NCBI RefSeq assembly: GCF_002335445.1
Contig: NZ_BDME01000001.1
Coordinates: 558,001 to 622,000, forward strand
Origin: Lebetimonas natsushimae
Lineage (GTDB): Bacteria; Campylobacterota; Campylobacteria; Campylobacterales; Nautiliaceae
DNA length: 64,000 bases
Direction of reading: 5' to 3'
Shown here: piece after piece, positions 43,715 through 54,688 of the stretch
How the letters are laid out: every line of letters begins with the position of its first letter
Numbering within the stretch: the stretch's first letter is position 1
Position numbers and translations under genes: made by a program
The notes under the pieces: generated by a model
Seen by the model: only the letters and a program-made list of their open reading frames with translations
Told to the model about the DNA's origin: nothing
Database searches by the model: none

Positions 43715-44436
43715 AAAAAATTCTGATATTTATTTTACCTATAATTGTTTTTGCGGCACCTCAAATTCCTACAGTCAATCTCTCTTTATCCGCGCCTCAT
43801 AATCCAAAACAGTTAGTGGATACTTTAAATATTGTGATTTTAATGACAATTTTGGTGCTGGCACCAAGTATTGTATTAGTTACAACATCTTTTGTCAGAA
43901 TTCTTGTGGTTCTTGGATTTTTGCGACAGGCTTTGGGTACTCCACAGTCTCCTCCGACTACATTACTGGTTTCTTTTGCGCTTATTCTTACTTTTTTTAT
44001 AATGGAGCCTTATGCTAAAAATGCCTATAGTAACGGAATTAAACCTTACATGGAGAAAAAAATAGGATATGAAGAAGCTTTTGAGAAATCGGTAAAACCA
44101 TTTAAACTTTTTATGATTAAAAACACACGTGAAAAAGATTTGGCCCTTTTTTATAGAATAAGGCATTTGCCTAATCCTAAAACAATAGATGATGTACCTT
44201 TGAGTATATTAGTTCCTGCATTCATGTTAAGCGAACTTAAAACGGCATTTGAAATCGGATTTTTGATATTTTTGCCTTTTTTAATAATTGATATGGTGGT
44301 CAGCAGTGTTTTAATGAGTTTAGGTATGATGATGCTGCCTCCTGTCATGATAAGTTTGCCTTTTAAAATTTTAGTTTTTATTCTGGTAGATGGTTGGGAT
44401 TTGGTGGTAATGGGACTGGTGCAGAGTTTTAAATGA
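43711..44436 (+). CDS. fliP: Flagellar export apparatus protein FliP
   Basis: This 241-residue protein has a signal peptide (MKKILIFILPIIVFA), as FliP does. TSFVRILVVLGFLRQALGTPQSPP, a periplasmic domain, and IPAFMLSELKTAFEIGFLIFLPFLIIDMVVSSVLMSLGMMM-type membrane helices (about residues 165-205) follow. It is part of the inner-membrane gate of the flagellar type III export machine. It lies at the end of the motAB operon. Confidence 0.96.
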   Translation: MKKILIFILPIIVFAAPQIPTVNLSLSAPHNPKQLVDTLNIVILMTILVLAPSIVLVTTSFVRILVVLGFLRQALGTPQSPPTTLLVSFALILTFFIMEPYAKNAYSNGIKPYMEKKIGYEEAFEKSVKPFKLFMIKNTREKDLALFYRIRHLPNPKTIDDVPLSILVPAFMLSELKTAFEIGFLIFLPFLIIDMVVSSVLMSLGMMMLPPVMISLPFKILVFILVDGWDLVVMGLVQSFK

Positions 44437-44500
44437 TATTAATTGAGAATTATTGTGCAAAATTAATAATTTAAAATGAATGTAAATAAAAAGGAAGTAA

Positions 44501-45598
44501 ATGACTTGCAGTAGTTTTGGAAAATGTGGAAGCTGTGTTTTGTATGAAATTCCATATATTAAGCAGCTTGAGATGAAAAAAGAAAAACTTAAAGAGATGT
44601 TTAAAGATTTTAATATACCAGAAATTGAAGTGATTTATGATAAAGATGAACATTTCAGGGCAAGAGCCGAATTTAGAATATGGAGAGAAGGAGATAAGCT
44701 TTTTTATGCAATGAGAAAAAGAAAAGAAGAGGGCAGGGGAGTTATACCTATTCAAGAGTGTAAAATTGTAGATAAGGCTATTTATAATTTAATGCCTGAT
44801 TTGCTAAGTGAAATAGAAAAAAATGAAAATCTAAAAAACAGACTTTATGAAATTGATTTTTTAAGCTCTTCATTAGGTGAACTTATTGTAACTTTAATTT
44901 ATCACAGAAAAGTGGATGAGAGTATTGCAGAAGATATTAAAAAATTAAAAGAAAAATTTACTAAAGTTGATTTTATTGTAAGAAAAAAAGGTAGAAAATA
45001 TATTTTTGATAAAAATTATCTGATTGAAGAACTTGAAATTAACGGAAAAATTTACAAATACAAAATTATTGAAAACACTTTTTCCCAGCCAAACAGAAAT
45101 ATAAACAAAAAAATGATTGAATGGGTTTTAAAAAACGCCGATTTAAAAGGCGATTTGGTTGAGCTTTACTGTGGAAACGGAAATTTTACAATCCCAATGA
45201 GTGAAAAATTTAATAAAGTAATAGCAACAGAAATTAATCCTGAATCAATCCAGGCCGCCACTTTTAATGCCGAGCTTAATAATCGAAAAAATATAACGTT
45301 TTTAGCAATGAGTGCGGCTGAATTCAGCTCTTTAAAAAAAGAAAATTCACCGCTTCTTGCCGGATATGATTTAAAAAATGTTTTTATCGACCCCCCAAGG
45401 GCCGGGCTTGATGATAAAAGCCGCAGATTTGTAAACAGTTTTGAAAATATAATATATATTTCATGCAATCCCGAAACCTTAAAAAGAGATTTAGAAACTT
45501 TGGCTAAAAAAAGGAAAATAAAAGCTTTTGCATTTTTTGACCAGTTCCCTTATACAAACCATATGGAATGTGGGGTAATACTTGAGAGTGAAAAATGA
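44501..45598 (+). CDS. trmA: tRNA (uracil-5-)-methyltransferase
   Basis: This 365-residue protein matches TrmA (m5U54 in tRNA). It shows SQPNRNINKKMIEWV, LVELYCGNGNFTIPM (SAM loop), FIDPPRAGLD, and YISCNPETLKRDL with the catalytic cysteine. The N-terminal CxxCGxC (SSFGKCGSC) is shorter than in RumA, and no TRAM domain is seen, which favours TrmA over RlmD/RlmC. Confidence 0.9.
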   Translation: MTCSSFGKCGSCVLYEIPYIKQLEMKKEKLKEMFKDFNIPEIEVIYDKDEHFRARAEFRIWREGDKLFYAMRKRKEEGRGVIPIQECKIVDKAIYNLMPDLLSEIEKNENLKNRLYEIDFLSSSLGELIVTLIYHRKVDESIAEDIKKLKEKFTKVDFIVRKKGRKYIFDKNYLIEELEINGKIYKYKIIENTFSQPNRNINKKMIEWVLKNADLKGDLVELYCGNGNFTIPMSEKFNKVIATEINPESIQAATFNAELNNRKNITFLAMSAAEFSSLKKENSPLLAGYDLKNVFIDPPRAGLDDKSRRFVNSFENIIYISCNPETLKRDLETLAKKRKIKAFAFFDQFPYTNHMECGVILESEK

Positions 45599-45608
45599 AA
45601 AGTAAAAA

Positions 45609-45710
45609 ATGAATTTAAGTGATTTAACAGGTGAAATTTTTTTAATATTGTTATTTTTAGGAATGGCAATTGGGGCAATAATTGTGGATAAAATAAGGAG
45701 AAAAAAATGA
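45609..45710 (+). CDS. 33-aa small membrane protein (candidate)
   Basis: ATG 45609 opens a 33-residue frame, MNLSDLTGEIFLIL, then a hydrophobic stretch, ending IIVDKIRRKK. It is a single membrane helix with a basic cytoplasmic tail. Its TGA overlaps the next ATG (ATGA), which suggests translational coupling. The ribosome site is poor because the preceding bases are heptamer repeat-like. Coding status is plausible but unproven. Confidence 0.45.
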   Translation: MNLSDLTGEIFLILLFLGMAIGAIIVDKIRRKK

Positions 45711-46504
45711 AAATTTTAGTAATAGGTCCAGGAGGGGTAGGGGGATATTTTGCTTATAAACTTAAAAAGTGTGGGCATTATGTTAGTGTAATTGGCAGTA
45801 AGGGAACAGTTAAAAAATTAAAAATTAAAGATGTAGATAAAGAAGAAGAAATTGAATTTGATGATTTAATAGATAAATATGATGTGGTGTTTATAACAAC
45901 AAAAAGTTATCATTTAGATAATGTGATAAAAAAATATAAAGATTTTTTGGAAAATTCTATAGTCGTACCTATTCTAAACGGAATAGGACATTTTAAAAAA
46001 TTTAAAGATTTCAATTATAAAAAAGCCTGTATTTATATACTTTCTAACAAGGAAAACGGAATAATTCATAAAAAAACACCTCTTTTTTATTTATGTCTTG
46101 AAGATGATGAAACTTTAAGAGAAGTTTTTAAAAAGTGTGATGATTTGAAAATAAAATTTTCGGAAAATATTGATAAAGATATATGGAAAAAGTATCTTTT
46201 TATTTCCACATTTGCAACACTTCAGAGTTTTTATCAGAAACCGACAGGCTGGATAATGGAAAATAAAAAAGATGAGGTTGAAAAATTTTTAGGTGAAGTT
46301 ATAAGAATAGCAAAAAATGAGGGGATTGATTTAAGCGATGAAAAGATAAAGGTAATAAAACAGGCTTTAAATATTCCTTATAATTCTAAAATGAGTATGC
46401 AGATTGACTTTGAAAAGGGAAATAAAACGGAAGTTGATAATTTAACGGGATTTCTTGCTGAAAAAAGTGATTTTATAAATAAATTTTATAAAGAACTTAA
46501 ATAA
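45707..46504 (+). CDS. panE: 2-dehydropantoate 2-reductase family protein
   Basis: This 265-residue protein has the NADP-binding ILVIGPGGVGGYFAYKL, VFITTKSYHLDNV, and the family Lys region DIWKKYLFIS followed by a helical C-terminal domain. It reduces ketopantoate for pantothenate and CoA synthesis if the substrate is conventional. It is slightly short, and substrate specificity in this family is variable. The 3' end overlaps the convergent ruvX by 19 bp. Confidence 0.8.
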   Translation: MKILVIGPGGVGGYFAYKLKKCGHYVSVIGSKGTVKKLKIKDVDKEEEIEFDDLIDKYDVVFITTKSYHLDNVIKKYKDFLENSIVVPILNGIGHFKKFKDFNYKKACIYILSNKENGIIHKKTPLFYLCLEDDETLREVFKKCDDLKIKFSENIDKDIWKKYLFISTFATLQSFYQKPTGWIMENKKDEVEKFLGEVIRIAKNEGIDLSDEKIKVIKQALNIPYNSKMSMQIDFEKGNKTEVDNLTGFLAEKSDFINKFYKELK

Positions 46505-46869
46505 CTCTCAAGTATTTTTTTAGCAGCTAAGCTGTCAATGCGGCCATCTCTTTTATATTTAATTTTTCCTTTTATTTCTTCTTCTACCAAATTACTTGTA
46601 AAACTTTCATCCACAAACTCTATTTTCCCTTCAAATTCAATTAAAGATACAAAATGTTTGATTCTTCTTTGCATTTCTTCATTTGTTTTTGGAAGTCCCA
46701 CTACTAAAATATCAGATTTGTACTCTTTTAGCAAATTGCTAATGTCCTTTGCCGCCTGGTTTCTGTTTTTCCTGAGTATAGCATTTAATGGTACCACTAC
46801 AGATTTATTTGGAGTGAAAGCAACTCCTATTCTTTTAAGTCCTACGTCTATTGCAATAATTTTTTCCAT
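46486..46869 (-). CDS. ruvX: Holliday junction resolvase-like / pre-16S rRNA nuclease (YqgF)
   Basis: This 127-residue RNase H-fold protein has IAIDVGLKRIGVAF (first catalytic Asp), VVGLPKT, FVDESFTS (Glu) and DSLAAKKILESYL (third Asp). These are the YqgF/RuvX signatures. Known roles include 16S rRNA 5' maturation. It overlaps the upstream glycosylase gene by 22 bp. Confidence 0.92.
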   Translation of the reverse strand: MEKIIAIDVGLKRIGVAFTPNKSVVVPLNAILRKNRNQAAKDISNLLKEYKSDILVVGLPKTNEEMQRRIKHFVSLIEFEGKIEFVDESFTSNLVEEEIKGKIKYKRDGRIDSLAAKKILESYLSSL

Positions 46870-47360
46870 ATTTTTGCCTTTTCATTTAATTTGAGTCTTG
46901 CATTAAGAGGACTTGGACTTGGCAGGTATATTGGAGAATGCAGAATGGAATAGGGGGAATTTTTAAAATGTTTTTTTATTATTTTTTCAGCAACTCTTGA
47001 AGTAACGGCTACTTTTTTTATATTTGGATAAATTTTGAGCAAACTTTCTATATCGCAAGGTTTTAAAATTTCTAAATTATCGTCTCTGCTATTTCCATTT
47101 TTTCTTTTACATTCACATATTGAATCCCACAGGGCAATTTTGTGTTTTTTTAAAAATTCTATTTTTTCTTCAATTGTGGCTGGTTTTTTATCATTAAAAA
47201 CAATGCCTAAAATATCCCAAAAATGGTTTTTTGGATGAGAATAATAAAAATTGTTTTCAAACGATTTAATGGAAGGGAATGTTCCAAGAATTAAAATTTC
47301 GCTTGTTTTAAAAATTATAGGTTTAAAAGGGTGTTTTAATTTTCCGTTTTTCATTTTCAT
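46848..47360 (-). CDS. DNA-deoxyinosine glycosylase (UDG superfamily)
   Basis: This 170-residue protein has ILILGTFPSIKSF, PKNHFWDILG, IALWDSI and the C-terminal LPSPSPLNAR motif. This is the pattern of the hypoxanthine-DNA glycosylase branch of the uracil-DNA glycosylase superfamily. It would remove deaminated bases, useful for a thermophile, though the growth temperature is inferred. The N-terminal MKMKNGKL is encoded by a repeat tract. It overlaps dprA by one base. Confidence 0.8.
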   Translation of the reverse strand: MKMKNGKLKHPFKPIIFKTSEILILGTFPSIKSFENNFYYSHPKNHFWDILGIVFNDKKPATIEEKIEFLKKHKIALWDSICECKRKNGNSRDDNLEILKPCDIESLLKIYPNIKKVAVTSRVAEKIIKKHFKNSPYSILHSPIYLPSPSPLNARLKLNEKAKIWKKLLQ

Positions 47361-48073
47361 TATCCGTTAAAATAAACTTTTCCGTTTTTTATTTCAATTT
47401 CTCCGTTTAGTTCCATTTCATAAAGTCTGTTTCCATACAGTTTTAATGCTTCATTTAACGTTAAAATTTTTTCTTTGGAAGTGATTCCCAAATTTAGGCA
47501 AAATTCATCAATGTCCCATATTACTTCCGCCTGATTAGTATAGGCTAAATAATTGGTCCCGCTGCTTTCATTAATTCTGTGTGGAATTACGAATATTTTT
47601 TTATTGTATTCTTTTGCCCATTCAAAACTTCTCATACTGCCGCTTTTAAGAGAGGCTTCTGTAATTATTACAAATTTTGCAAGTTTAATGATAATTCTGT
47701 TTCTTTGTAAAAAAGTAAATTTAAAAGGGCGATAGTTTTTTTCATATTCACTTATTGCTAATCCCTCCTTATAAATTGATTGTATTAAATTCTCATTTTG
47801 TTTTGGATAGATTATATCAAGAGAAGATGGGGATACAAATATAGTGTTTGGAAAAGAGCCTTTGTGTGCTTCTGTGTCTACTCCCAAAGCACCACCGCTT
47901 ATAATTACATATTTTTTAGAAAGTTTTTTAGCCAAAAGATAAGTTATATCTTTTGTATATTTGCTGGCTTTTCTGCTTCCGACAATTGCAATTTTCTCTT
48001 TTTGTAAAAGTTCAATATTCCCTTTATAATAGAGTTGAAATTCGTCAAATGAAATTTTTTTTTCATTTTTCAT
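47360..48073 (-). CDS. dprA: DNA processing protein DprA
   Basis: This 237-residue protein has a Rossmann-like fold with IAIVGSRKASKYT, ISGGALGVDTEAHKG, FLQRNRIIIKLAKFVIITEAS and SGTNYL, the DprA/Smf core that loads RecA on incoming single strands in transformation. It is shorter than most DprA proteins, with a minimal C-terminal extension. It overlaps the upstream gene by 11 bp; both the end of that gene and the dprA start (MKNEKK) come from ATGAAAA repeats. Confidence 0.92.
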   Translation of the reverse strand: MKNEKKISFDEFQLYYKGNIELLQKEKIAIVGSRKASKYTKDITYLLAKKLSKKYVIISGGALGVDTEAHKGSFPNTIFVSPSSLDIIYPKQNENLIQSIYKEGLAISEYEKNYRPFKFTFLQRNRIIIKLAKFVIITEASLKSGSMRSFEWAKEYNKKIFVIPHRINESSGTNYLAYTNQAEVIWDIDEFCLNLGITSKEKILTLNEALKLYGNRLYEMELNGEIEIKNGKVYFNG

Positions 48074-49061
48074 TTTTCATTTTTAACTGGTAAAGTTGAT
48101 TTATAGATATTACATCTATATTTTTTAGAATGTTTTTTGAATTTTTCAAAGCTTCGATTGTAGCGGGATGTGGATGGCCTATAGCTATAGCATAACCTCT
48201 TTTTTGAGCAAGTTTTACAGCTTTTTTCAGCTGATTTTGAATATATGTTACGTTTTGTTTATTGTCTAAAAATATATTTCTTTCAAAATAAGGTATGTTA
48301 TAAATTTTTTCAACAATTCTAGCTTTGCTATAAGGAGTGGTTCTTGAATCCACAAATCCTAAATTATCTTCTTTTAAAACTTTAAATAAATATTTCATTG
48401 ATTGTAAATTTGCGGTAAATGTACTTCCTGTGTGATTATTTATAAATTTTGCATTTGGAAACCATTTTTTGATTCCGTCAATTCTGGTTTTAATTTGATT
48501 ATATGACCAGTCAATATTCATTGTATCCGGTTCTGGATGTGGAAAATGAATGGCCTGCATAGGAACATGTACCATATAATCTTTAAATTCTTTTGCATAA
48601 ATAGGTGTGTTCGGATGTATTTTCGTAGGAGGAAAAAATGACGGAGTTGCTTTAAAGGGTAGAGTTTTAATGGCTTTTACCTGATATCTGAATGAAACAT
48701 CATCTAAAATGATAACAAGTTTAGGTTTGTTTGTTTTGATTATAGGTGGATTAGAAGCAACAGTTTTTTTAGGATGATTTTTGTTGGCTATATTATAATC
48801 TTCAATTTCGGATGGCAAGTTATAAGAATAATTTGCTGTTTCTTTTTTATTTAACTCGTTTGATAATTTATTTATTTTTTTTTCTAAAGTAGAAATAATA
48901 TTTTCTTTTTTTTCAATAGTTTGTTTTACGCTGTTTTTGCCTATTAATACACCAGCTATAAAAAATGAAAGAGAAAAAATGATTAGAATAAGTATAAATA
49001 TTAAATATTTTAATTTACTGTTTTTTTTTGTTTTGGAAGAAGTTTTTTTTCTTTTTTTCAT
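48063..49061 (-). CDS. Divergent polysaccharide deacetylase family protein (YibQ-like)
   Basis: This 332-residue protein has an N-terminal basic region, one membrane helix and a coiled coil (residues 42-75). A periplasmic deacetylase-like domain follows with LVIILDDVS, FINNHTGSTFTA, FVDSRTTP and AIAIGHPHPATIEAL. This matches the divergent polysaccharide deacetylase family. The substrate is unknown. The C-terminal KMKNEK is read from an ATGAAAA repeat tract. It overlaps minE by 4 bp. Confidence 0.82.
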   Translation of the reverse strand: MKKRKKTSSKTKKNSKLKYLIFILILIIFSLSFFIAGVLIGKNSVKQTIEKKENIISTLEKKINKLSNELNKKETANYSYNLPSEIEDYNIANKNHPKKTVASNPPIIKTNKPKLVIILDDVSFRYQVKAIKTLPFKATPSFFPPTKIHPNTPIYAKEFKDYMVHVPMQAIHFPHPEPDTMNIDWSYNQIKTRIDGIKKWFPNAKFINNHTGSTFTANLQSMKYLFKVLKEDNLGFVDSRTTPYSKARIVEKIYNIPYFERNIFLDNKQNVTYIQNQLKKAVKLAQKRGYAIAIGHPHPATIEALKNSKNILKNIDVISINQLYQLKMKNEK

Positions 49062-49291
49062 TTGTCTAAAATAATTTCAACTTCTAATGTTTCAATATTT
49101 TGATTTGAATTTGTTTTAATTGCAATATCTTTAATATTTACATATTTTTTAACTACGGCAATCAATTCTTTTTTCATTTCTTCAAGATTTTCGAGTTTTG
49201 TATTAGCCCTCTCGTATGCGAGCATCATCATTAACCTGTCTTTTGCCACATCTTTAGATTTTTTCTTTTTAAATAAATTAAAAAAACTCAT
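49058..49291 (-). CDS. minE: Cell division topological specificity factor MinE
   Basis: This 77-residue protein has the membrane-binding N-terminus [12 protein letters not shown], the [17 protein letters not shown] helix that contacts MinD, and a C-terminal topological domain. It drives MinD oscillation so that the division site is placed mid-cell. It overlaps minD by 4 bp. No minC is seen in the window. Confidence 0.92.
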   Translation of the reverse strand: MSFFNLFKKKKSKDVAKDRLMMMLAYERANTKLENLEEMKKELIAVVKKYVNIKDIAIKTNSNQNIETLEVEIILDK

Positions 49292-50103
49292 TTGAATAAT
49301 CCTTTAAGTTTTGAAAAAATACCCTTTTTGCTTTTTAAATCTAAAAATTCTATATCTTCACCTTCGATTCTTCTAGCAATTCTTCTAAAAGCTTCTCCGA
49401 CCAATGATTTGTCACTAAGTACAATTGGCTCTCCAATGTTTGTTGAACGCACAATCTCTTCATCGTCAGGCACTATTCCTATAAGCTCAAGGGCTAAAAT
49501 ATGAAGGACATCTTCGGTTGAGAGCATTTCACCTTTTTCAACAAGTTCAGGTTTAATTCTGTTAATAATTATTTTTTTTTCTACCTCTTCTCCGTTTTGG
49601 GCTTTTTTACTTTTGGCATCAATTATTCCTATCACCCTGTCCGCATCCCTAACAGCACTGATTTCCGGAGTTGTGACAACCAGTGCCATATCTGCCAGGT
49701 ATATTGAATGTTCAAAACCGCTTTCAATTCCGGCTGGGGAATCTATAATAATATAATCAAAATCTTTTTTTAATTCATTTATAAGTTTTTCTACTTTTTC
49801 TTTGTCTAAAACCGTTTTATCTTTTGTCTGACTTGCCGGTATAAAATGCAGGTTGTTTGTTCTTTTGTCTTTTATAATGGCCTGGGCCAAATTACATCTA
49901 CCCTCCATTACATCAACAACATCATAAACAATTCTGTTTTCAAGTCCAAGTATCATATCAAGGTTTCTTAGACCTATGTCAAAATCGACCGCAATTACTT
50001 TTTTGCCTCTAAGTGCTAGGGCAGTTGATACATTTGCCGTTGTAGTGGATTTACCAACGCCGCCTTTTCCACTTGTTACAGTTATTACTTTTGCCATCAT
50101 CAC
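49288..50103 (-). CDS. minD: Septum site-determining ATPase MinD
   Basis: This 271-residue protein has the deviant Walker [38 protein letters not shown] and the C-terminal amphipathic helix ([11 protein letters not shown]) that binds membranes. It works with MinE, encoded downstream. The leader between ilvC and minD holds two long overlapping hairpins (50111-50175). Confidence 0.95.
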   Translation of the reverse strand: MMMAKVITVTSGKGGVGKSTTTANVSTALALRGKKVIAVDFDIGLRNLDMILGLENRIVYDVVDVMEGRCNLAQAIIKDKRTNNLHFIPASQTKDKTVLDKEKVEKLINELKKDFDYIIIDSPAGIESGFEHSIYLADMALVVTTPEISAVRDADRVIGIIDAKSKKAQNGEEVEKKIIINRIKPELVEKGEMLSTEDVLHILALELIGIVPDDEEIVRSTNIGEPIVLSDKSLVGEAFRRIARRIEGEDIEFLDLKSKKGIFSKLKGLFK

Positions 50104-50110
50104 TCCTACA

Positions 50111-51217
<1,107 letters not shown>

Positions 51218-51264
51218 TCAAATAATTTGTTATAATTTAGCAATTTAACGCAAGGAGCTTTTTT

Positions 51265-51801
51265 TTGAAAAAAATAATTATATTTTTATTTGTGTTTATT
51301 GTATTTGTCTTTTCTAAAGAAGTGCCGCCATTAAGTTCAGCTTTTCAAAAAGGCTTTTATTCCAGAATTTGTATGAACAGATGGTTTTATATCAATAAAT
51401 ATGTTAATAAAAGAGAAGATTTGCTTTCAATAGTGGCGTATGCCTGTTTAAAAAAAAGATATTTAACTCCGGCGCTTGATTTGGCTAAAGTGTTAAAAAA
51501 AACTGCACTGGGTAGAAAAAACGCCACATATATAACTACACTGTTTTTAATGAAAAAATTAATATTACAATATATTTTTGACGATATACATATCAGAAAT
51601 ATAAAATTACCTATTATAAAAGATGATTTGTTAGGTAAAATTTTTAGTAATATTCAAGAAGGTAATTTCTTGAAAGAAAAAAATTCAATAGTTATAAAAG
51701 AAAATAATAAAAAATTTATAGTATATCCTAATAAAAATTACAATATTGTTATAAAGGTTTTTGTAAATAATAAATTAACTAAAAAGGTGATTTATTGGTA
51801 A
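51265..51801 (+). CDS. Secreted protein of unknown function upstream of gspE
   Basis: This 178-residue protein starts with TTG 51265 after AAGGAG and has a signal peptide (KKIIIFLFVFIVFVFS). The remainder is helical then beta, with Lys and Asn richness and two cysteines. It overlaps the ATPase gene by 7 bp, so it probably belongs to the same pilus or secretion system, perhaps as a periplasmic accessory. I do not recognise it. Confidence 0.65.
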   Translation: MKKIIIFLFVFIVFVFSKEVPPLSSAFQKGFYSRICMNRWFYINKYVNKREDLLSIVAYACLKKRYLTPALDLAKVLKKTALGRKNATYITTLFLMKKLILQYIFDDIHIRNIKLPIIKDDLLGKIFSNIQEGNFLKEKNSIVIKENNKKFIVYPNKNYNIVIKVFVNNKLTKKVIYW

Positions 51802-53444
51802 CAGATAAAAATATACTGAATGAATTGTTAAAAAACAATAAGATAACAGAGGAGCAATATAAAAAAATTGTGACAACAATTCAAAACAATCCAAAAGAGG
51901 ATGTTTTAAGCATACTTTTTAAAAACGGTTACATAACAAAAGAAGAATATTTAAAATATTTATCTTTAAAATTTTCAATAAACTATGTTACAGATTTAAG
52001 TTCTATCCGCTTTAAAAATATAAATATTCCAGTAAATATTTTAAAACAGACTTTAGCTGTTCCTATTGAAGAAAAATACAATAAAGTTAAAATAGCAATT
52101 GCAGATCCTCTTGATTGGAACGCTCAAGCTATATTAAAACGATTTTATCCTCAAAAAGAGATAGAATTTGTCTTGGGTTTGAAAGAGGATATTTTAAAAG
52201 TTTTAAAATTACTTGAAAGTAAAGAAAAAATTAAAGAAATTATCAATGATATAAAAAAAGAACTAAAAGGTGCTGAAGTTACGGGTGATGAAACTGCCGT
52301 AATGAGATTAATCAAATATTTAATCAGTGCTTCTATTGAAAAAAAAGCAAGTGATATACATATTGAAGCAGATGAAGATGGCGGAGTGGTCAGAATCAGG
52401 GTCCTTGGTGATTTATATGAAATGTTAGATTTTGATCATGATGTTTTTAATGCACTTGATTCTAGAATAAAAATTTTAGCTAACATGGACGTAAGTGAAA
52501 AGAGAATTCCACAGGACGGTTCTTTTTCTATGGTGCTTAATGGGAATCAGTTTGATTTTAGGGTTTCGACATTGCCTACAATATGGGGTGAGAGTATTGT
52601 TATAAGAATACTTGATAAGAGAAGTATTTTGAAAAAAATTGATGAAATAGGTATTACTCCTAAAAATTTAGAGCTTTTAAAAAAAGCGCTTTCTATGCCG
52701 AACGGTATTTTTCTTGTTACAGGTCCTACCGGAAGCGGTAAATCTACAACTCTTTATGCGGCTTTACATGAAATTGCAAAAGTAAATAAAAAAGTAATTA
52801 CTGTTGAAGATCCGGTTGAATACAAATTGCATGGCATTCAGCAGGTGCAGGTAAATCCAAAAATTGATATGACTTTTGCAAATGCTTTAAGAAGTATACT
52901 AAGACAAGACCCGGATATAATTATGATAGGTGAGATTAGGGATTTAGAAACACTTGAAATTGCAATAAAAGCTGCTCTTACAGGACATTTGGTGCTTTCA
53001 ACTTTACATACCAATGATGCGGTAAGTTCGATTCAGAGAATGATTGATATGGGTGCAGATGCCTTTATGGTTGCTACAGCTTTAATCGGGGCTGAGGCTC
53101 AAAGACTTGTTAAAACAATTTGTCCTTACTGTAAAACAAAACACAAACCCGAAGATATATACTTAGATCCGATAAAAAATCTGATTCCAAAAGATGCGGT
53201 TTTTTATAAGGGCAGGGGTTGTGAACATTGCAATTTTACCGGTTACGGGGGCAGAACATTAATCAGTGAAATATTTTTAAATGATGAAAAATTAGAAAGT
53301 ATGATTAGTAAAGAAAAAGAAAAAATTGAAATTTTACATTATTTAAGAAATAAAGGTTATCAAACTATGTTTTATGACGGTCTTATTAAAGCACTAAAAG
53401 GTATTACTACATTAGAAGATATTTATAAGGTGGCAAAATTATGA
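51795..53444 (+). CDS. Type II secretion / type IV pilus assembly ATPase (GspE/PilB)
   Basis: This 549-residue protein has an N-terminal MshEN-type domain (about 1-120), then Walker A TGPTGSGKSTTLYAAL, the Asp box ITVEDPVEY, Walker B MIGEIRDLET and HLVLSTLHTNDA. The zinc site CPYCK...CEHCNFTGY is also present. It powers extension or secretion with the GspF-like protein encoded next, overlapping by 4 bp. Start TTG 51795 follows AAGGTGA. Confidence 0.92.
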   Translation: MVTDKNILNELLKNNKITEEQYKKIVTTIQNNPKEDVLSILFKNGYITKEEYLKYLSLKFSINYVTDLSSIRFKNINIPVNILKQTLAVPIEEKYNKVKIAIADPLDWNAQAILKRFYPQKEIEFVLGLKEDILKVLKLLESKEKIKEIINDIKKELKGAEVTGDETAVMRLIKYLISASIEKKASDIHIEADEDGGVVRIRVLGDLYEMLDFDHDVFNALDSRIKILANMDVSEKRIPQDGSFSMVLNGNQFDFRVSTLPTIWGESIVIRILDKRSILKKIDEIGITPKNLELLKKALSMPNGIFLVTGPTGSGKSTTLYAALHEIAKVNKKVITVEDPVEYKLHGIQQVQVNPKIDMTFANALRSILRQDPDIIMIGEIRDLETLEIAIKAALTGHLVLSTLHTNDAVSSIQRMIDMGADAFMVATALIGAEAQRLVKTICPYCKTKHKPEDIYLDPIKNLIPKDAVFYKGRGCEHCNFTGYGGRTLISEIFLNDEKLESMISKEKEKIEILHYLRNKGYQTMFYDGLIKALKGITTLEDIYKVAKL

Positions 53445-54688
53445 AATATTATAAAGCAACATTTATATATAAAGGTAAAAAAGAAGATTTGATATTAAAG
53501 GCACAGAATAGATCTGAGGCAATTATTAAAGCAAAAAAGCTGAAAAAAGGATTGTTGGTTGAAATTAATGAAATACCAATACCTTTTGAAGAAAAATTAA
53601 AAATATTTAAAGATATTGTTTCAAATAAAATTTTAAGAAAAAGATTAAATTATCCCGCTTATATATCGTCATTAAAACAGCTTGCTGTACTCTTAAAAGC
53701 CGGAATTTCTCTTAAAGATGCTTTAGAAGATATTGCGAATCATACTAAGGATTCTTTGATTTCAGAACTTTTCGCTAAAGCTGCAGAAGCTATAGACAGT
53801 GGTAAAGCTCTTTCGGATGTATTTGAAGAGTATGAAAATTATATAGGCGGAATTTCTGTTGCAATGGTAAAACTTGGTGAACAGACAGGTGATTTGGTCG
53901 CAGCTTTGGAAGGATTGGCACAAATATTTGAAAATATGTATGAAAACAGAAGGAAAATGATAAAAGCTCTTCGTTATCCTGTTATTACACTTTTTGCAAT
54001 AGCGGGTGCGTTTGTATTTTTAGTATTGGTTGTTGTACCTAAATTTAAAGCTGTTTTTGCTTCTTTGCATGCAAAATTGCCTCTGCCTACAAGAATGTTG
54101 TTATGGACAGAACATGCTTTAAGTAATTACGGTGGATATATTTTATTTGCTTTAATAATAATTACCATTTTGCTTATTTTCTTTTATAAAACATCATATA
54201 AATTTAAGTATTTTATAGATAAAAATTTATTAAAAATGTATTTGATAGGTAGTATTATCGAATATTCAACATTGTCAAGAGTTTTGAATACTCTTGGCAC
54301 TTTAATTAAAAGTGGTATTCCTTTGCTGGATGCTTTGCAAAATGTGGAAGGTATAGTTGAAAATGAAATATTAAGAGAAAAACTGAAAGAGATAATAAAA
54401 GGAATTAATCAGGGTAGAAGTTTTGCCGAAATGGTAAATGAGACAAATTTCGTAAATTATGTAGCCATCAGAATGATAAATGCTGGTGAACAATCAGGTG
54501 AACTTGATTCTATGCTTGAAAGTGCTGCTAATTATTATAATGATAAATTCCAGGATATTATTGATAATATGCAGGCTGCAATAGAACCAATTATGCTTAG
54601 TGTAATAGGTGTTTTAGTTTTATGGCTGGCTCTTGGAATTTTCTTACCAATGTGGGATTTGGCAAGTGCCGCAAAAAATGCAATGTAA
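53441..54688 (+). CDS. GspF/PilC-type inner membrane platform protein
   Basis: This 415-residue protein has duplicated GspF domains: SSLKQLAVLLKAGISLKDAL...VAMVKLGEQTGDLVAALEGLA and LNTLGTLIKSGIPLLDAL...RMINAGEQSGELDSMLE. It has three membrane helices, the last near the C-terminus (LSVIGVLVLWLALGIFLPMW). It forms the inner-membrane base that couples the ATPase to pilin assembly. Confidence 0.93.
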   Translation: MKYYKATFIYKGKKEDLILKAQNRSEAIIKAKKLKKGLLVEINEIPIPFEEKLKIFKDIVSNKILRKRLNYPAYISSLKQLAVLLKAGISLKDALEDIANHTKDSLISELFAKAAEAIDSGKALSDVFEEYENYIGGISVAMVKLGEQTGDLVAALEGLAQIFENMYENRRKMIKALRYPVITLFAIAGAFVFLVLVVVPKFKAVFASLHAKLPLPTRMLLWTEHALSNYGGYILFALIIITILLIFFYKTSYKFKYFIDKNLLKMYLIGSIIEYSTLSRVLNTLGTLIKSGIPLLDALQNVEGIVENEILREKLKEIIKGINQGRSFAEMVNETNFVNYVAIRMINAGEQSGELDSMLESAANYYNDKFQDIIDNMQAAIEPIMLSVIGVLVLWLALGIFLPMWDLASAAKNAM

